Translations under genes and position numbers: made by a program | Part shown: piece after piece, positions 1 through 6,874 of the stretch | Numbering within the stretch: the first letter of the stretch is position 1 | Layout: each line of letters starts with the position of its first letter | Notes under the pieces: generated by a model | The model's input: the letters and a program-made list of their open reading frames with translations, nothing else | Databases searched by the model: none | What the model was told of the DNA's origin: nothing | Source: Deltaproteobacteria bacterium | Lineage (GTDB): Bacteria > Desulfobacterota_B > Binatia > UBA9968 | Direction of reading: 5' to 3' | Assembly: GCA_030620935.1 (NCBI GenBank) | Contig: JAUXIP010000034.1 | Coordinates: 1 to 11,321, forward strand | Length of the DNA: 11,321 nucleotides

Positions 1-80
1 AGGGAAGGCTCATAGCCAATATCCTTTTGCCACTCACGAAAATGGTCGATCCAATCATCAAAGGTAGATATCTTCGCCAT
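1..80 (-). CDS. N-terminal fragment of an unidentified protein (possibly aromatic-CoA catabolism)
   Basis: Only the first 26 codons lie in the window; the gene runs off the left edge. The ATG at 80-78 is supported by a strong Shine-Dalgarno GGGAGGA at 89-95, eight bases upstream, and by a very good promoter further upstream. The visible peptide begins MAKISTFDDWIDHFREW and is soluble-looking, rich in Trp, Asp and Phe, with no signal peptide. The pattern FDDWxxxFxxWQKDIG reminds me of the N-terminus of phenylacetate-catabolism/BoxB-like di-iron oxygenase-type proteins, but 26 residues are too few to assign a family, so I give no function. It has its own regulated promoter and is therefore probably the first gene of a unit separate from ptsP. 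That the gene exists is well supported; what it does is not. Confidence 0.75.
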   Translation of the reverse strand, partial: MAKISTFDDWIDHFREWQKDIGYEPS

Positions 81-101
81 AGCGGGTTCCTCCCTAGATA
101 G

Positions 102-119
102 TTCGAACGATCGTTCGAA
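102..119. promoter_or_regulatory. Perfect 18-bp palindromic operator
   Basis: TTCGAACGATCGTTCGAA is its own reverse complement over all 18 bases. It overlaps the last two bases of the -10 box and covers the expected transcription start, a position where a bound dimer would block RNA polymerase. Two regulator families fit. GAAC-N4-GTTC flanked by TC/GA is the Gram-positive/actinobacterial LexA (SOS) box form. CNAACGNNCGTTNG is, as I recall it, the motif of the TetR-family regulator PaaR of phenylacetate catabolism. The regulator gene is not in the window. Confidence 0.7.
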
Positions 120-146
120 TATACTGGGTTCAACCCCACATGTCAA
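118..146 (-). promoter_or_regulatory. Sigma70-type promoter of the left-edge gene
   Basis: On the minus strand, TTGACA (141-146) is separated by exactly 17 bases from TATATT (118-123). This is a consensus -35, optimal spacing and a five-of-six -10. Transcription would start near 111, giving a leader of about 30 bases that contains the GGGAGGA ribosome site. The spacer itself holds a small inverted repeat, GGGTT-C-AACCC on the plus strand (126-136). Confidence 0.75.
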
Positions 147-190
147 CCATAGCGAGTCCCGCCTCTGTTTTTCCTCCTTGGCACATTGAA

Positions 191-2593
191 TTAATGGTAC
201 ATCTCCATGAGCTCGACCATGCCGAGGTCCCGCATCTGCTCGAAGAGGTATTTCTTGATCTCCGCCACAGTATCCATTTGGAGAGCAATCTGAGCTGTGG
301 TTTTAGCGGCGCGGTACGTCACAGAGCAGACGATTTTTTTCACCACCGGGATAAAAAGGGATCCCATACTGAACTCCTCCAATCCCATGCCAAGCAGGAG
401 TAGGGTACACAGGGGATCCCCTGCCATCTCTCCGCACATACCCACTCGCTTACCGTCTTTCTTTGCCGCCTCAATAGTGCGCATCAACGCTGCAAGGACC
501 GCCGGATGTAGAGGCTCGTAAAGCCCGGCAACCCTCCGGTTGCTCCGGTCCACAGCGAGCAGGTATTGGACAAGGTCATTCGTTCCAATACTGAAAAAAT
601 CCACCTCGCGTATAAGACGAGGGGCGAGTTGAACCGCAGAGGGTACTTCGATCATGATCCCCAATTCCATCTGGCGGTCGAATGGGGCCTCTTCACGCTC
701 CAGCTCCTCTTTGACCTCCGCAAGGATCTCTTTAACTTTTAAGATCTCTTCCAAGCTGGATATCATGGGGATCAGTAATCGAACCCGACCCAAGACGCCT
801 GCCTTTAAGATAGCCCGGAGCTGGGTCTTAAATATCTCCGCCATCTCAAGCGAAATCCTGATGGAGCGCCAACCCAAAAAAGGATTGGGCTCCGAGCCTC
901 CTCTGCGCACATAAGAGGGATACTTGTCGGCACCAATATCAAGCGTGCGGATGGTGACAGGCTTACCTGCCATTCCCTCCACAACACGGCAATAGAGCGC
1001 GTATTGTTCCTCCTCCGTGGGAAAATCCCGATGGGTCAGGAAAGGGACCTCCGTTCGGTAAAGACCTATTCCTTGGGCGCCGTGACGATAGGCAAATGCA
1101 ACGTCGCTGAGCAGACCGATATTTGAATAAAGGGAGACTCGGCGACCATCGAGAGTTTCGGCAGGGAGGTCTCGCGTTGCGTCCAACTCTTTATTAAAAG
1201 CTAAATAATCTCTCTCCAGCCGATCATACTCCCGGATGATCTCCTGGCTGGGATTGATATAGACAACTCCCGAGTTGCCATCGACGATCAGTGAGTCCCC
1301 ATGTTGGACAGCGTCCAACAACCCTTCCACGCCGGCCACGCTGGGAATCTCGAAAGACTTGGCCAAAATTGAAGCGTGGGATGTGACCCCGCCGGTCGAG
1401 AGGGCGATGCCTTGGAAATGGTCGGCCTCGATCAAGGTAAGATCCGCAGGCGAAAGATCTTCTGCCACCAGAATAGCATCTTCGGGAAGAAACACGGCTT
1501 CTTCCCTTATTCCGGAAAGATTTTCCAGAACTCTCTGTGCCGCGTCCTTGACATCTCCCTCCCGCTCCCTGAGGTAATCGTCCTTGATCTGTCCGAAGGA
1601 TTCAAGGTGCTGGCCGAAAACCCTGCTGACGGCGTATTCCGCAACATATCCCTCCTTGCGAATGTCCTTTTCAATTTCTTCAATCAGCATAGGGTCTTCA
1701 AGGAGCAAGCGTTGGACATCGAAGAGCGCTCCCTCTTCTTTTGAGATGAGAGTGCTCATATGCTGCTTGAGAGCCTGAATTTGTTCGATTCCTCTTTCCA
1801 CTGCGGCCCGAAATCTCTCGATCTCCCTCTGGGGATTTTTGGCCAGCTCTTTTTTTACCGAACGCAAGTCCATGCGCGGGCTAAGAACATAAGCGGTCCC
1901 CCGACCAAAGCCGGGGGCTACCGACAAGCCGGTCAAACGTCCTCGCCATTTATGCCAAGTCCCTCGCGTTCCTTTCTCGCGGCGTTTCCCTTCATAGGAT
2001 CGGAGTTTTCTCAGAGCATCGACCATTCGCTTATGGTATTCCCTGCGTTCTCTCTCCTTATCCATGAGCGAGTCGGCCAGCCGTGCCTGGATAATAATGC
2101 TCGACACTTGAACTGAGATAGCTTTGAGCAATCGGATTTCGTCCCGGGAGAATTGCCGGCGGCGTGAGGTCTGGACGACAAGCACCCCGACGGGCTTTCT
2201 TTTTTCTATCAGGGGAACTCCGAGAAAGGAGTGGAAACGCTCTTCACCGGTCTCAGGGAAATATTTGTAGCGAGGATGGGCCAATGCATCGACGACTATC
2301 ACCGGACTCATCTTTTCAATCACCAAACCGGTCAGGCCTTCGTTGACACCCATGGAGACTTTTCCAACCGATTCTTGGCCCAATCCCATCGTGGCGCGGA
2401 GGGTAAGACGACTTTTCCGCCGGTCCAGAATGTAAAGCGAACAGACTTCCGTCTCCATGCGCTCGGCTACAATAGCTACGATATTTTTGATGGCCTCCTG
2501 GAGATCTTGGGAATGGTTGATTAAAGTACTGATGTCTTCAAGGATGACCAGGTGGGAGAGTCTTTGTCGAGGTGTTTTTCGAACCTTTGCCAT
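191..2593 (-). CDS. ptsP: PtsP-type phosphoenolpyruvate-protein phosphotransferase (GAF + enzyme I)
   Basis: This 800-residue enzyme I paralogue should autophosphorylate from PEP and pass the phosphate to an HPr/NPr carrier in the cytoplasm. Domains in order are: a GAF sensor domain (about 17-170), a very basic Arg/Lys linker (about 178-218), the enzyme I N-terminal region (220-360), the phosphohistidine domain with GGVTSHAS and acceptor His406, and the PEP-binding TIM barrel (about 475-775). Barrel motifs present are GIGLYRTE (508-515), TIRTLDIGADK (547-557), the SIGTNDL segment (668-674) and GMCGEMAGDP with catalytic Cys720. All key residues are intact, and the length fits the PtsP family (E. 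coli about 750). The ATG at 2593 is the only reasonable start, because an in-frame stop lies just upstream; it has no clear Shine-Dalgarno. No NPr, EIIA or other PTS gene is visible, so its partners must be elsewhere. The family usually has a regulatory (nitrogen-PTS) role rather than sugar uptake. Confidence 0.93.
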   Translation of the reverse strand: MAKVRKTPRQRLSHLVILEDISTLINHSQDLQEAIKNIVAIVAERMETEVCSLYILDRRKSRLTLRATMGLGQESVGKVSMGVNEGLTGLVIEKMSPVIVVDALAHPRYKYFPETGEERFHSFLGVPLIEKRKPVGVLVVQTSRRRQFSRDEIRLLKAISVQVSSIIIQARLADSLMDKERERREYHKRMVDALRKLRSYEGKRREKGTRGTWHKWRGRLTGLSVAPGFGRGTAYVLSPRMDLRSVKKELAKNPQREIERFRAAVERGIEQIQALKQHMSTLISKEEGALFDVQRLLLEDPMLIEEIEKDIRKEGYVAEYAVSRVFGQHLESFGQIKDDYLREREGDVKDAAQRVLENLSGIREEAVFLPEDAILVAEDLSPADLTLIEADHFQGIALSTGGVTSHASILAKSFEIPSVAGVEGLLDAVQHGDSLIVDGNSGVVYINPSQEIIREYDRLERDYLAFNKELDATRDLPAETLDGRRVSLYSNIGLLSDVAFAYRHGAQGIGLYRTEVPFLTHRDFPTEEEQYALYCRVVEGMAGKPVTIRTLDIGADKYPSYVRRGGSEPNPFLGWRSIRISLEMAEIFKTQLRAILKAGVLGRVRLLIPMISSLEEILKVKEILAEVKEELEREEAPFDRQMELGIMIEVPSAVQLAPRLIREVDFFSIGTNDLVQYLLAVDRSNRRVAGLYEPLHPAVLAALMRTIEAAKKDGKRVGMCGEMAGDPLCTLLLLGMGLEEFSMGSLFIPVVKKIVCSVTYRAAKTTAQIALQMDTVAEIKKYLFEQMRDLGMVELMEMYH

Positions 2594-2604
2594 AAACGCA
2601 CACC

Positions 2605-2634
2605 ATTCTAGGCGTATTCAAATCTAAAATACAA
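2605..2634 (-). promoter_or_regulatory. Possible ptsP promoter (leaderless arrangement)
   Basis: On the minus strand, TTGTAT (2629-2634), 18 bases, then TAGAAT (2605-2610) in the 65-base gap between amrS and ptsP. Transcription would begin about five bases before the ptsP ATG, which would explain the missing ribosome-binding site. The boxes match only moderately, and read-through from amrS is equally possible. Confidence 0.3.
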
Positions 2635-2658
2635 ATGAGGCCTTTGAGCTGAACGGTT

Positions 2659-3720
2659 TCAGTGCAGCTGCAGGATGGACCGCGCTCGCGGTCGCCAGGC
2701 GGTTTTTTCGCGCGTGAGAAAATAACCGGGGATTTTCTGGCCACAAGGACAATGATCTCCTACGAGACGATACTCCAGGATATCGTGCCAAGAGCGGCGG
2801 ATAAGGGCACAACCGCAACTGGGGCAGCAGGTTGTCTGTCCCTCGTCGTCAAAGACATTTCCCACATAGCAGTATTTAATTCCCGTCGAGAGGGCGATCT
2901 GACGCGCGCGGCTGAGGGTAGAGGGAGGGGTTCTAGGCTTGTCCATCATCCTGAAATCGGGATGAAAGGCAGTGAAGTGAAGGGGGATACTGTCCCCCAA
3001 GTTTTCCAGCACCCAGTCACAAAGCTGTTTAGTCTCTTCCGGGTCATCGTTCTCTCCGGGAATCATGAGATTGGTAATCTCAAACCAGATGTCGGTTTCG
3101 TTCTTAAGCCATTTGAGCGTATCCAGGACAGGATCGAGATGAGAGAAAGTCAGCTTGTGATAAAATCGCTCGGTAAAAGCCTTGAGATCCACGTTAGCAG
3201 CGTCGATGTAGCGATAGACCTCTGGACGGGCCTCTGGGGTGATATAGCCAGCCGTCACCATGACACTCTTTAGGCCGCGCTCGCGGGCGATGCGGGAGAT
3301 ATCGATGACGAATTCGCCCCAGATGACCGGATCGTTATAGGTAAAAGCGATGCTCGAAATGTTGTGCTTCAACGCCAACTCCACAACCTCTTCCGGACCC
3401 GCGCTCAGGCTTTGGGCATCGTCCAGTTTTGCCTTACTCATGCTCCAGTTCTGGCAGAAGCGACAGCCCAAATTGCAGCCTGCCGTGCCGAAGCTCAAGA
3501 TTTCCGTGCCAGGTAAAAAGTGATTAAGCGGCTTTTTCTCGACGGGATCAATGGCAAAGCCGGCTGATTTTCCATACCCAAGCGAATAGAGTTTGCCGTC
3601 TATGTTTTTTCGAATGTAACAGAACCCCGCCTGGCCCTCTCCGATCTTGCAGTAGCGGGGGCAGAGGGTGCAGAGAATGCGGCCGTCTTCCTGGGTTTCC
3701 CACCAAAGGGCCTCTTTCAT
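2659..3720 (-). CDS. amrS: AmmeMemoRadiSam system radical SAM enzyme
   Basis: A 353-residue radical S-adenosylmethionine protein. The SAM iron-sulfur cluster motif is CNLGCRFC (Cys82, Cys86, Cys89). Before it is a cysteine-rich N-terminus with the family signature CTLCPRYC (Cys17, 20, 24) and Cys34 in GFC. The C-terminus adds CCPSCGC (298-304) and CPCG (324-327), which look like a zinc-ribbon or a further metal site. Other family segments are AFTYNDPVIW (125-134) and DLKAFTERFY (178-187). The length is normal for the AmrS group, related to pyruvate-formate-lyase-activating enzymes. This enzyme is named for co-occurrence with AMMECR1-like and Memo-like proteins, but neither is adjacent here, and the substrate of the system is not established to my knowledge. 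The ATG at 3720 has only a distant GAGGG, 13 bases upstream. It is divergent from the VOC gene and may be co-transcribed with ptsP, 65 bases downstream. Confidence 0.9.
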   Translation of the reverse strand: MKEALWWETQEDGRILCTLCPRYCKIGEGQAGFCYIRKNIDGKLYSLGYGKSAGFAIDPVEKKPLNHFLPGTEILSFGTAGCNLGCRFCQNWSMSKAKLDDAQSLSAGPEEVVELALKHNISSIAFTYNDPVIWGEFVIDISRIARERGLKSVMVTAGYITPEARPEVYRYIDAANVDLKAFTERFYHKLTFSHLDPVLDTLKWLKNETDIWFEITNLMIPGENDDPEETKQLCDWVLENLGDSIPLHFTAFHPDFRMMDKPRTPPSTLSRARQIALSTGIKYCYVGNVFDDEGQTTCCPSCGCALIRRSWHDILEYRLVGDHCPCGQKIPGYFLTREKTAWRPRARSILQLH

Positions 3721-3800
3721 ACTTTTAAAATATCCCTCTTTTCCATAGGGTACGCAAGTGGGATGAAGCCAGCTGGACGAGACTGTGATATAGGGTAGCC

Positions 3801-4211
3801 ATGAGTGGCACTCAGGGACTCAGGGGCATGCGCCATATTGCCTTGAAGGTCAAGGACTTGAAGCGCTCCAGGGCCTTCTACCAGGACATATTAGGGATGG
3901 AGATCGTGTGGGAACCGGACCCCCAGAATGTCTATCTATCTTCCGGCTCGGACAACCTCGCCCTTCATGAGACCGTTCGAGAAGAGGATTTTTCCCCATC
4001 CGAACAGCAGCTAGACCACTTGGGATTTATAGTGGAGAGCGCAGAGAGAGTACGAGAGTTGGAACAGGAGTTCCGTGCCAGAGGGGTTAAGATTGTTCAT
4101 CCCTTTAAAATCCACCGAGACGGAAGCGCTTCCTTTTATTGTGCAGACCCCGACGAGATCGTCATTCAGATGCTTTACGAGCCCCATCTGAGCCCGCAAA
4201 AAATAAGATAG
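3801..4211 (+). CDS. VOC (glyoxalase/bleomycin-resistance/dioxygenase) superfamily protein
   Basis: A 136-residue single-domain protein with two beta-alpha-beta-beta-beta repeats. The first runs from MRHIALKVKDLKRSRAFY (His12) to NLALHE (His56, Glu57). The second runs from LDHLGFIVES (His73) to ADPDEIVIQML. Superfamily members use such His/Glu positions to bind a divalent metal. At the last position, where DPDGNxIEL proteins carry Glu, this one has Gln123, so the metal site may be altered. The substrate cannot be told from sequence: lyase, dioxygenase-like and resistance proteins share the fold. The start is uncertain. ATG 3801 has only a weak TAGGG upstream, and Met10 (3828) begins right at the conserved domain. 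It points away from amrS and towards the hem genes, and shows no obvious link to either. Confidence 0.85.
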   Translation: MSGTQGLRGMRHIALKVKDLKRSRAFYQDILGMEIVWEPDPQNVYLSSGSDNLALHETVREEDFSPSEQQLDHLGFIVESAERVRELEQEFRARGVKIVHPFKIHRDGSASFYCADPDEIVIQMLYEPHLSPQKIR

Positions 4212-4241
4212 CAGATGCGGCTGCTTCACATTCTCACCTAG

Positions 4242-4473
4242 CAGGCTGCTGAAAAAACCTCATCTACCATAGCCTGCCGATGGCAGGCGTTACGATGGTT
4301 ACGCTCAATCGCCTCGCTTAAACGTACTGTGCAAGTACGCCTCCGCTGAGCCTGTCCTGAGCAAAGCCGAAGGATCGATTTTTCGCGCGCCGTTCGGCTG
4401 CCTTCGTCCCGAGCTCAGGCTGAGGGGAGCTCACGGTCGAAGCCTTGTATCTGAGATCTTTTTGAGCAGCCTG
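4242..4473. repeat. MITE-like element with terminal inverted repeats
   Basis: This 232-bp segment fills most of the 286-base gap between the convergent VOC and hemG genes and has no coding capacity. Its ends are CAGGCTGCTGAAAAA (4242-4256) and, inverted, CAGGCTGCTCAAAAA (4459-4473), matching at 14 of 15 positions. Inside are perfect hairpins: GCCTGCC-GAT-GGCAGGC (4272-4288), nested in ACCAT/ATGGT arms (4266-4270, 4295-4299), and CGTACT-GTGCA-AGTACG (4323-4339). There is also an imperfect inverted pair of CTGAGC/CGAAGG-rich arms around 4345-4436. Termini plus internal foldback structure without an ORF suggest a non-autonomous mobile element or a dispersed intergenic repeat. I see no clear target-site duplication and no second copy in the window, so its mobility is inferred. 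Confidence 0.6.
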
Positions 4474-4475
4474 TG

Positions 4476-4499
4476 AGCAGAGTTTTTTAGCACTCTGCT
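4476..4499. other. Stem-loop overlapping the hemG stop codon
   Basis: AGCAGAGT (4476-4483) and ACTCTGCT (4492-4499) form a perfect 8-bp stem with an 8-base T-rich loop, directly outside the MITE-like element and overlapping the hemG TAG (4498-4500). It could protect or end the hem transcript, but it has no U-tract after the stem on either strand, so it is not a canonical intrinsic terminator. Confidence 0.45.
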
Positions 4500-5922
4500 A
4501 GTGCCGCTGAAATTGGCGCAAGACTGTCTCGGCTGCCTCTTCGCCGCTGTGGATGCAGTCGGCGATGCCGACGCCGTGGTAAGCGTTGCCCGCGAGGGCA
4601 AGAGAGGCAAAGTTGTTCAGGCGTGAGTTGATGCGTTGCAGTCGTTCTTGGTGGCCGACGTGATATTGCGGCATCGCCCGCGGGTGGCGGTGGATGCGGC
4701 GCAAAAGAGGCTCAGCCTTTACGCCCAGCAAGCTTGCCAACTCTTGGCGGACGTTGTGTTCTATGGTGGCGTCGCTGTCTTCCGCCAACGATGGCTGTAA
4801 GGCACCGCCCACGAAGGCCCTGAGAAGGACGTGGCCCTCGGGCGCTCTGCCGGCGTATTTCACGCTGCTGAAGGTGCAGGCAATGATTTTCCTGGACTCG
4901 ACGGCGGGGACGACTAGTCCGAAACCATCCAGCCCTCGCGGAAAATCCGCCCTCCGATAGGCCAGACTGACAGTTGCCGTCGAGGCATAGGGAATCGCCA
5001 CAAGCTCTTCCGACAGCCCGGGATCAAGCTCCTTCAGGATCGCGGCTGACCGATAAGCGGGCGCAGCAAGAATGACACCATCAGCCTCAATGTTCTCTCC
5101 ACCTACCGTATTCAATGTCCAGCCGTTATCTCCATTCTTGATCAGCTTTGTCACCGGCCTTCCCAAACGAACGGCTCCGGCCGGAAGGCGACTGGCGATT
5201 GCATCGACAAGCTCCTGCATACCGCCGGAGAACGTTACAAATAGACCCCAGCGAGCACTGCTCCCTCCCTGGCCGTTACGCAAACGGCGCTTCTCAGCAG
5301 ACCACATTGCCCAAATAACGCTTCGCCGGGCCCGTTCCATATCCAAGAATCGCGGCATGCTCGATTTCAAACTGAGCTTTTCGGGGTCGGACGCGTAGAT
5401 GCCGCCGATCAGAGGTTGGGCGACGCGCTCCAAAACTTCCGCACCGAAACGGCGTCGGACGAAAGACGCCAAGCTTTCATCTCCGTTTGGGTTCCCACGG
5501 GGAATGAAAACTTCCATAGCCATCCGAAGCTTGCCGCCCCAGGAAAAAAGTGGCGTGCGGACCAAAGGCCAGAAGCGAGTGGGCGCCAAGAGAAAAAATC
5601 CTTCGGGAAGGGATTGTAAGTTCCCGTTATGTATGACGTAAATGCTCTGATGAGCTGAATTGGTGGAGATCAAGCGGGAGGTCATTCCAAGCCGTTCGCA
5701 TAGCTGCAGCGCCCATGGTTTTTCGGTGATGAAGGAATCCGGTCCGGCCTCCACGAGAAAATCGTCTACCCGCTCGGTAGCGATGGAGCCACCCAAGCGC
5801 GGCGCCGCTTCCAGCAGTATGATTTCTATGCCAAGTGACTGTTTGCGGTCCAGCTCGATCAGGCGGTGTGCGGCGGCCAAACCCGCGATACCTCCTCCTA
5901 CGACAGTGATCCGCTGCTTCAT
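4498..5922 (-). CDS. hemG: Oxygen-dependent protoporphyrinogen/coproporphyrinogen III oxidase (HemG/HemY type)
   Basis: A 474-residue FAD flavoprotein of the HemY type (B. subtilis name hemY, now often cgoX), removing six electrons from the porphyrinogen ring with O2. The N-terminus carries the FAD-binding GGGIAGLAAAHRL (9-21), the second nucleotide-binding strand ending LLEAA (36-40), and RLGGSIATE with VEAGPDSF (42-64). Further family motifs are QPLIGGIYASDP (169-180), SGGMQELVDAI (232-242) and the C-terminal FAD contact ALAGNAYHGVGIADCIHSG (442-460). The frame stays open up to 6006, but the FAD motif begins right after the Met at 5922, so that start is chosen. Its ATG overlaps the hemH stop as ATGA, implying translational coupling. 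Whether proto- or coproporphyrinogen is the physiological substrate is not decided by the sequence. It is last of the hemE-hemH-hemG operon. Confidence 0.93.
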   Translation of the reverse strand: MKQRITVVGGGIAGLAAAHRLIELDRKQSLGIEIILLEAAPRLGGSIATERVDDFLVEAGPDSFITEKPWALQLCERLGMTSRLISTNSAHQSIYVIHNGNLQSLPEGFFLLAPTRFWPLVRTPLFSWGGKLRMAMEVFIPRGNPNGDESLASFVRRRFGAEVLERVAQPLIGGIYASDPEKLSLKSSMPRFLDMERARRSVIWAMWSAEKRRLRNGQGGSSARWGLFVTFSGGMQELVDAIASRLPAGAVRLGRPVTKLIKNGDNGWTLNTVGGENIEADGVILAAPAYRSAAILKELDPGLSEELVAIPYASTATVSLAYRRADFPRGLDGFGLVVPAVESRKIIACTFSSVKYAGRAPEGHVLLRAFVGGALQPSLAEDSDATIEHNVRQELASLLGVKAEPLLRRIHRHPRAMPQYHVGHQERLQRINSRLNNFASLALAGNAYHGVGIADCIHSGEEAAETVLRQFQRH

Positions 5923-6866
5923 TGGGGCGTGACCGCTTTTGTGCAAAGGCCAGCCTCGATGATATCCACGATCATGTGTATGAAAGTTGGATGGTCGTTT
6001 GGGCAACTCGTTCGGACAAGACGTATTCCCAGATCTTGGGCTATCTTTCTCGCCTCGATATCGAGATCGTACAATACCTCGACGTGATCGCAGACGAAGC
6101 CGATCGGCGCCGCGACGATCTCCGAAACACCTTCAGCCGCCAGCTTTCGAATTGCTTGGCCGATGTCCGGCTCCAACCAGGGATCGCTAGGATTGCCGCT
6201 GCGGCTTTGGTAAGCCACCGACCAGCGTGGGTACCTGAGTTCCTCGGCGACCAGTTTAGCCGTCTCTTCGACTTGAGCCACGTAAGGTGATCGGGAGGCC
6301 ATAGCCGTCGGGAGACTGTGGGCCGTAAAAATCAGCGGTGCCGTGCGACGCCTTTCCATCGCGATACTATTTAAACCGGACCGAATTTGCTCAGCTAAAG
6401 TGCTGATAAAAAGCGGGTGGGCATGCCAGCCAGGGCAGTAATCGATTTGAGGTGCCTGGCCTCCAAGCTCAAACTCTGCCTCTGCTACTTCTTTTTGATA
6501 ACGCTCCCAGCTTGCGTCGGATTGATGTGGGGAGAGGATAAAGCCGAGGGCTCTCCGCACACCATCCGATGTCATCCGGTCCAACGTTTCTCTGATGAAC
6601 GGGCTTGCGTGGCGCAGTCCCACATAAACGGGTAGGGATAAGCAGCGATCTCTGAGTCCTTTCTCCAAGCACTTTGCTTGCCGCAGTGTGATTTCGTTTA
6701 ATGGGGAGCGACCGCCTACCGCTTTATAGTGGCGGGCGACTTCTTCAATTCGCCCAGGGGGTGCAGGGCGGCCTCGAAGCACACGGGTAAGAAACGGGCG
6801 AATCTCTTCCGGTGAGTCGGGCCCGCCAAAGGCGAGCAGGAGGACCGCATCATGGGTGTTGGACAT
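5919..6866 (-). CDS. hemH: Ferrochelatase (proto- or coproporphyrin type)
   Basis: A 315-residue class I chelatase inserting Fe(II) into a porphyrin. Conserved pieces are LLAFGGPDSPEE (10-21), GGRSPLNEIT (51-60), TAHSLP with metal-site His183 (181-186), PWLEPD (229-234) and PIGFVCDHVEVLYD with Glu263 (254-267). His183 and Glu263 line up almost exactly with B. subtilis His183/Glu264. The N-terminal spacing and the GNPSDPWLEPD segment resemble the coproporphyrin ferrochelatase branch (CpfC), but the Tyr13 of that group is Phe13 here. The start is the ATG at 6866, eight bases after the hemE stop. An in-frame TTG at 6878 overlapping the hemE TGA would add four residues and cannot be excluded. Neither start has a strong ribosome site. 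It overlaps hemG by four bases. Confidence 0.92.
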   Translation of the reverse strand: MSNTHDAVLLLAFGGPDSPEEIRPFLTRVLRGRPAPPGRIEEVARHYKAVGGRSPLNEITLRQAKCLEKGLRDRCLSLPVYVGLRHASPFIRETLDRMTSDGVRRALGFILSPHQSDASWERYQKEVAEAEFELGGQAPQIDYCPGWHAHPLFISTLAEQIRSGLNSIAMERRRTAPLIFTAHSLPTAMASRSPYVAQVEETAKLVAEELRYPRWSVAYQSRSGNPSDPWLEPDIGQAIRKLAAEGVSEIVAAPIGFVCDHVEVLYDLDIEARKIAQDLGIRLVRTSCPNDHPTFIHMIVDIIEAGLCTKAVTPQ

Positions 6867-6874
6867 CGCGGTTC

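Noticed and set aside
140..403. Plus-strand 87-residue open frame at the left edge
   Set aside because: It is mostly antisense to the conserved C-terminus of ptsP and begins at the -35 region of the left gene; no supporting evidence.
2678..2693. GC-rich hairpin GACCGCG-CT-CGCGGTC near the amrS 3' end as a terminator
   Set aside because: It lies inside the amrS coding region and no T-tract follows on the minus strand.
2662..3273. 203-residue plus-strand open frame
   Set aside because: It is entirely antisense to amrS, which has full family motifs; it has no convincing ribosome site or recognisable domain.
4266..4299. Hairpin inside the MITE-like element as a rho-independent terminator for the hem operon
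   Set aside because: On the minus strand a run of six T follows, but about eight bases after the stem, too far for a standard terminator; retained only as part of the repeat.
5923..6006. 28-residue N-terminal extension of HemG
   Set aside because: The extension overlaps the end of hemH in another frame and precedes the FAD motif, which normally starts right after the initiator Met. The ATGA overlap with the hemH stop marks the better start.
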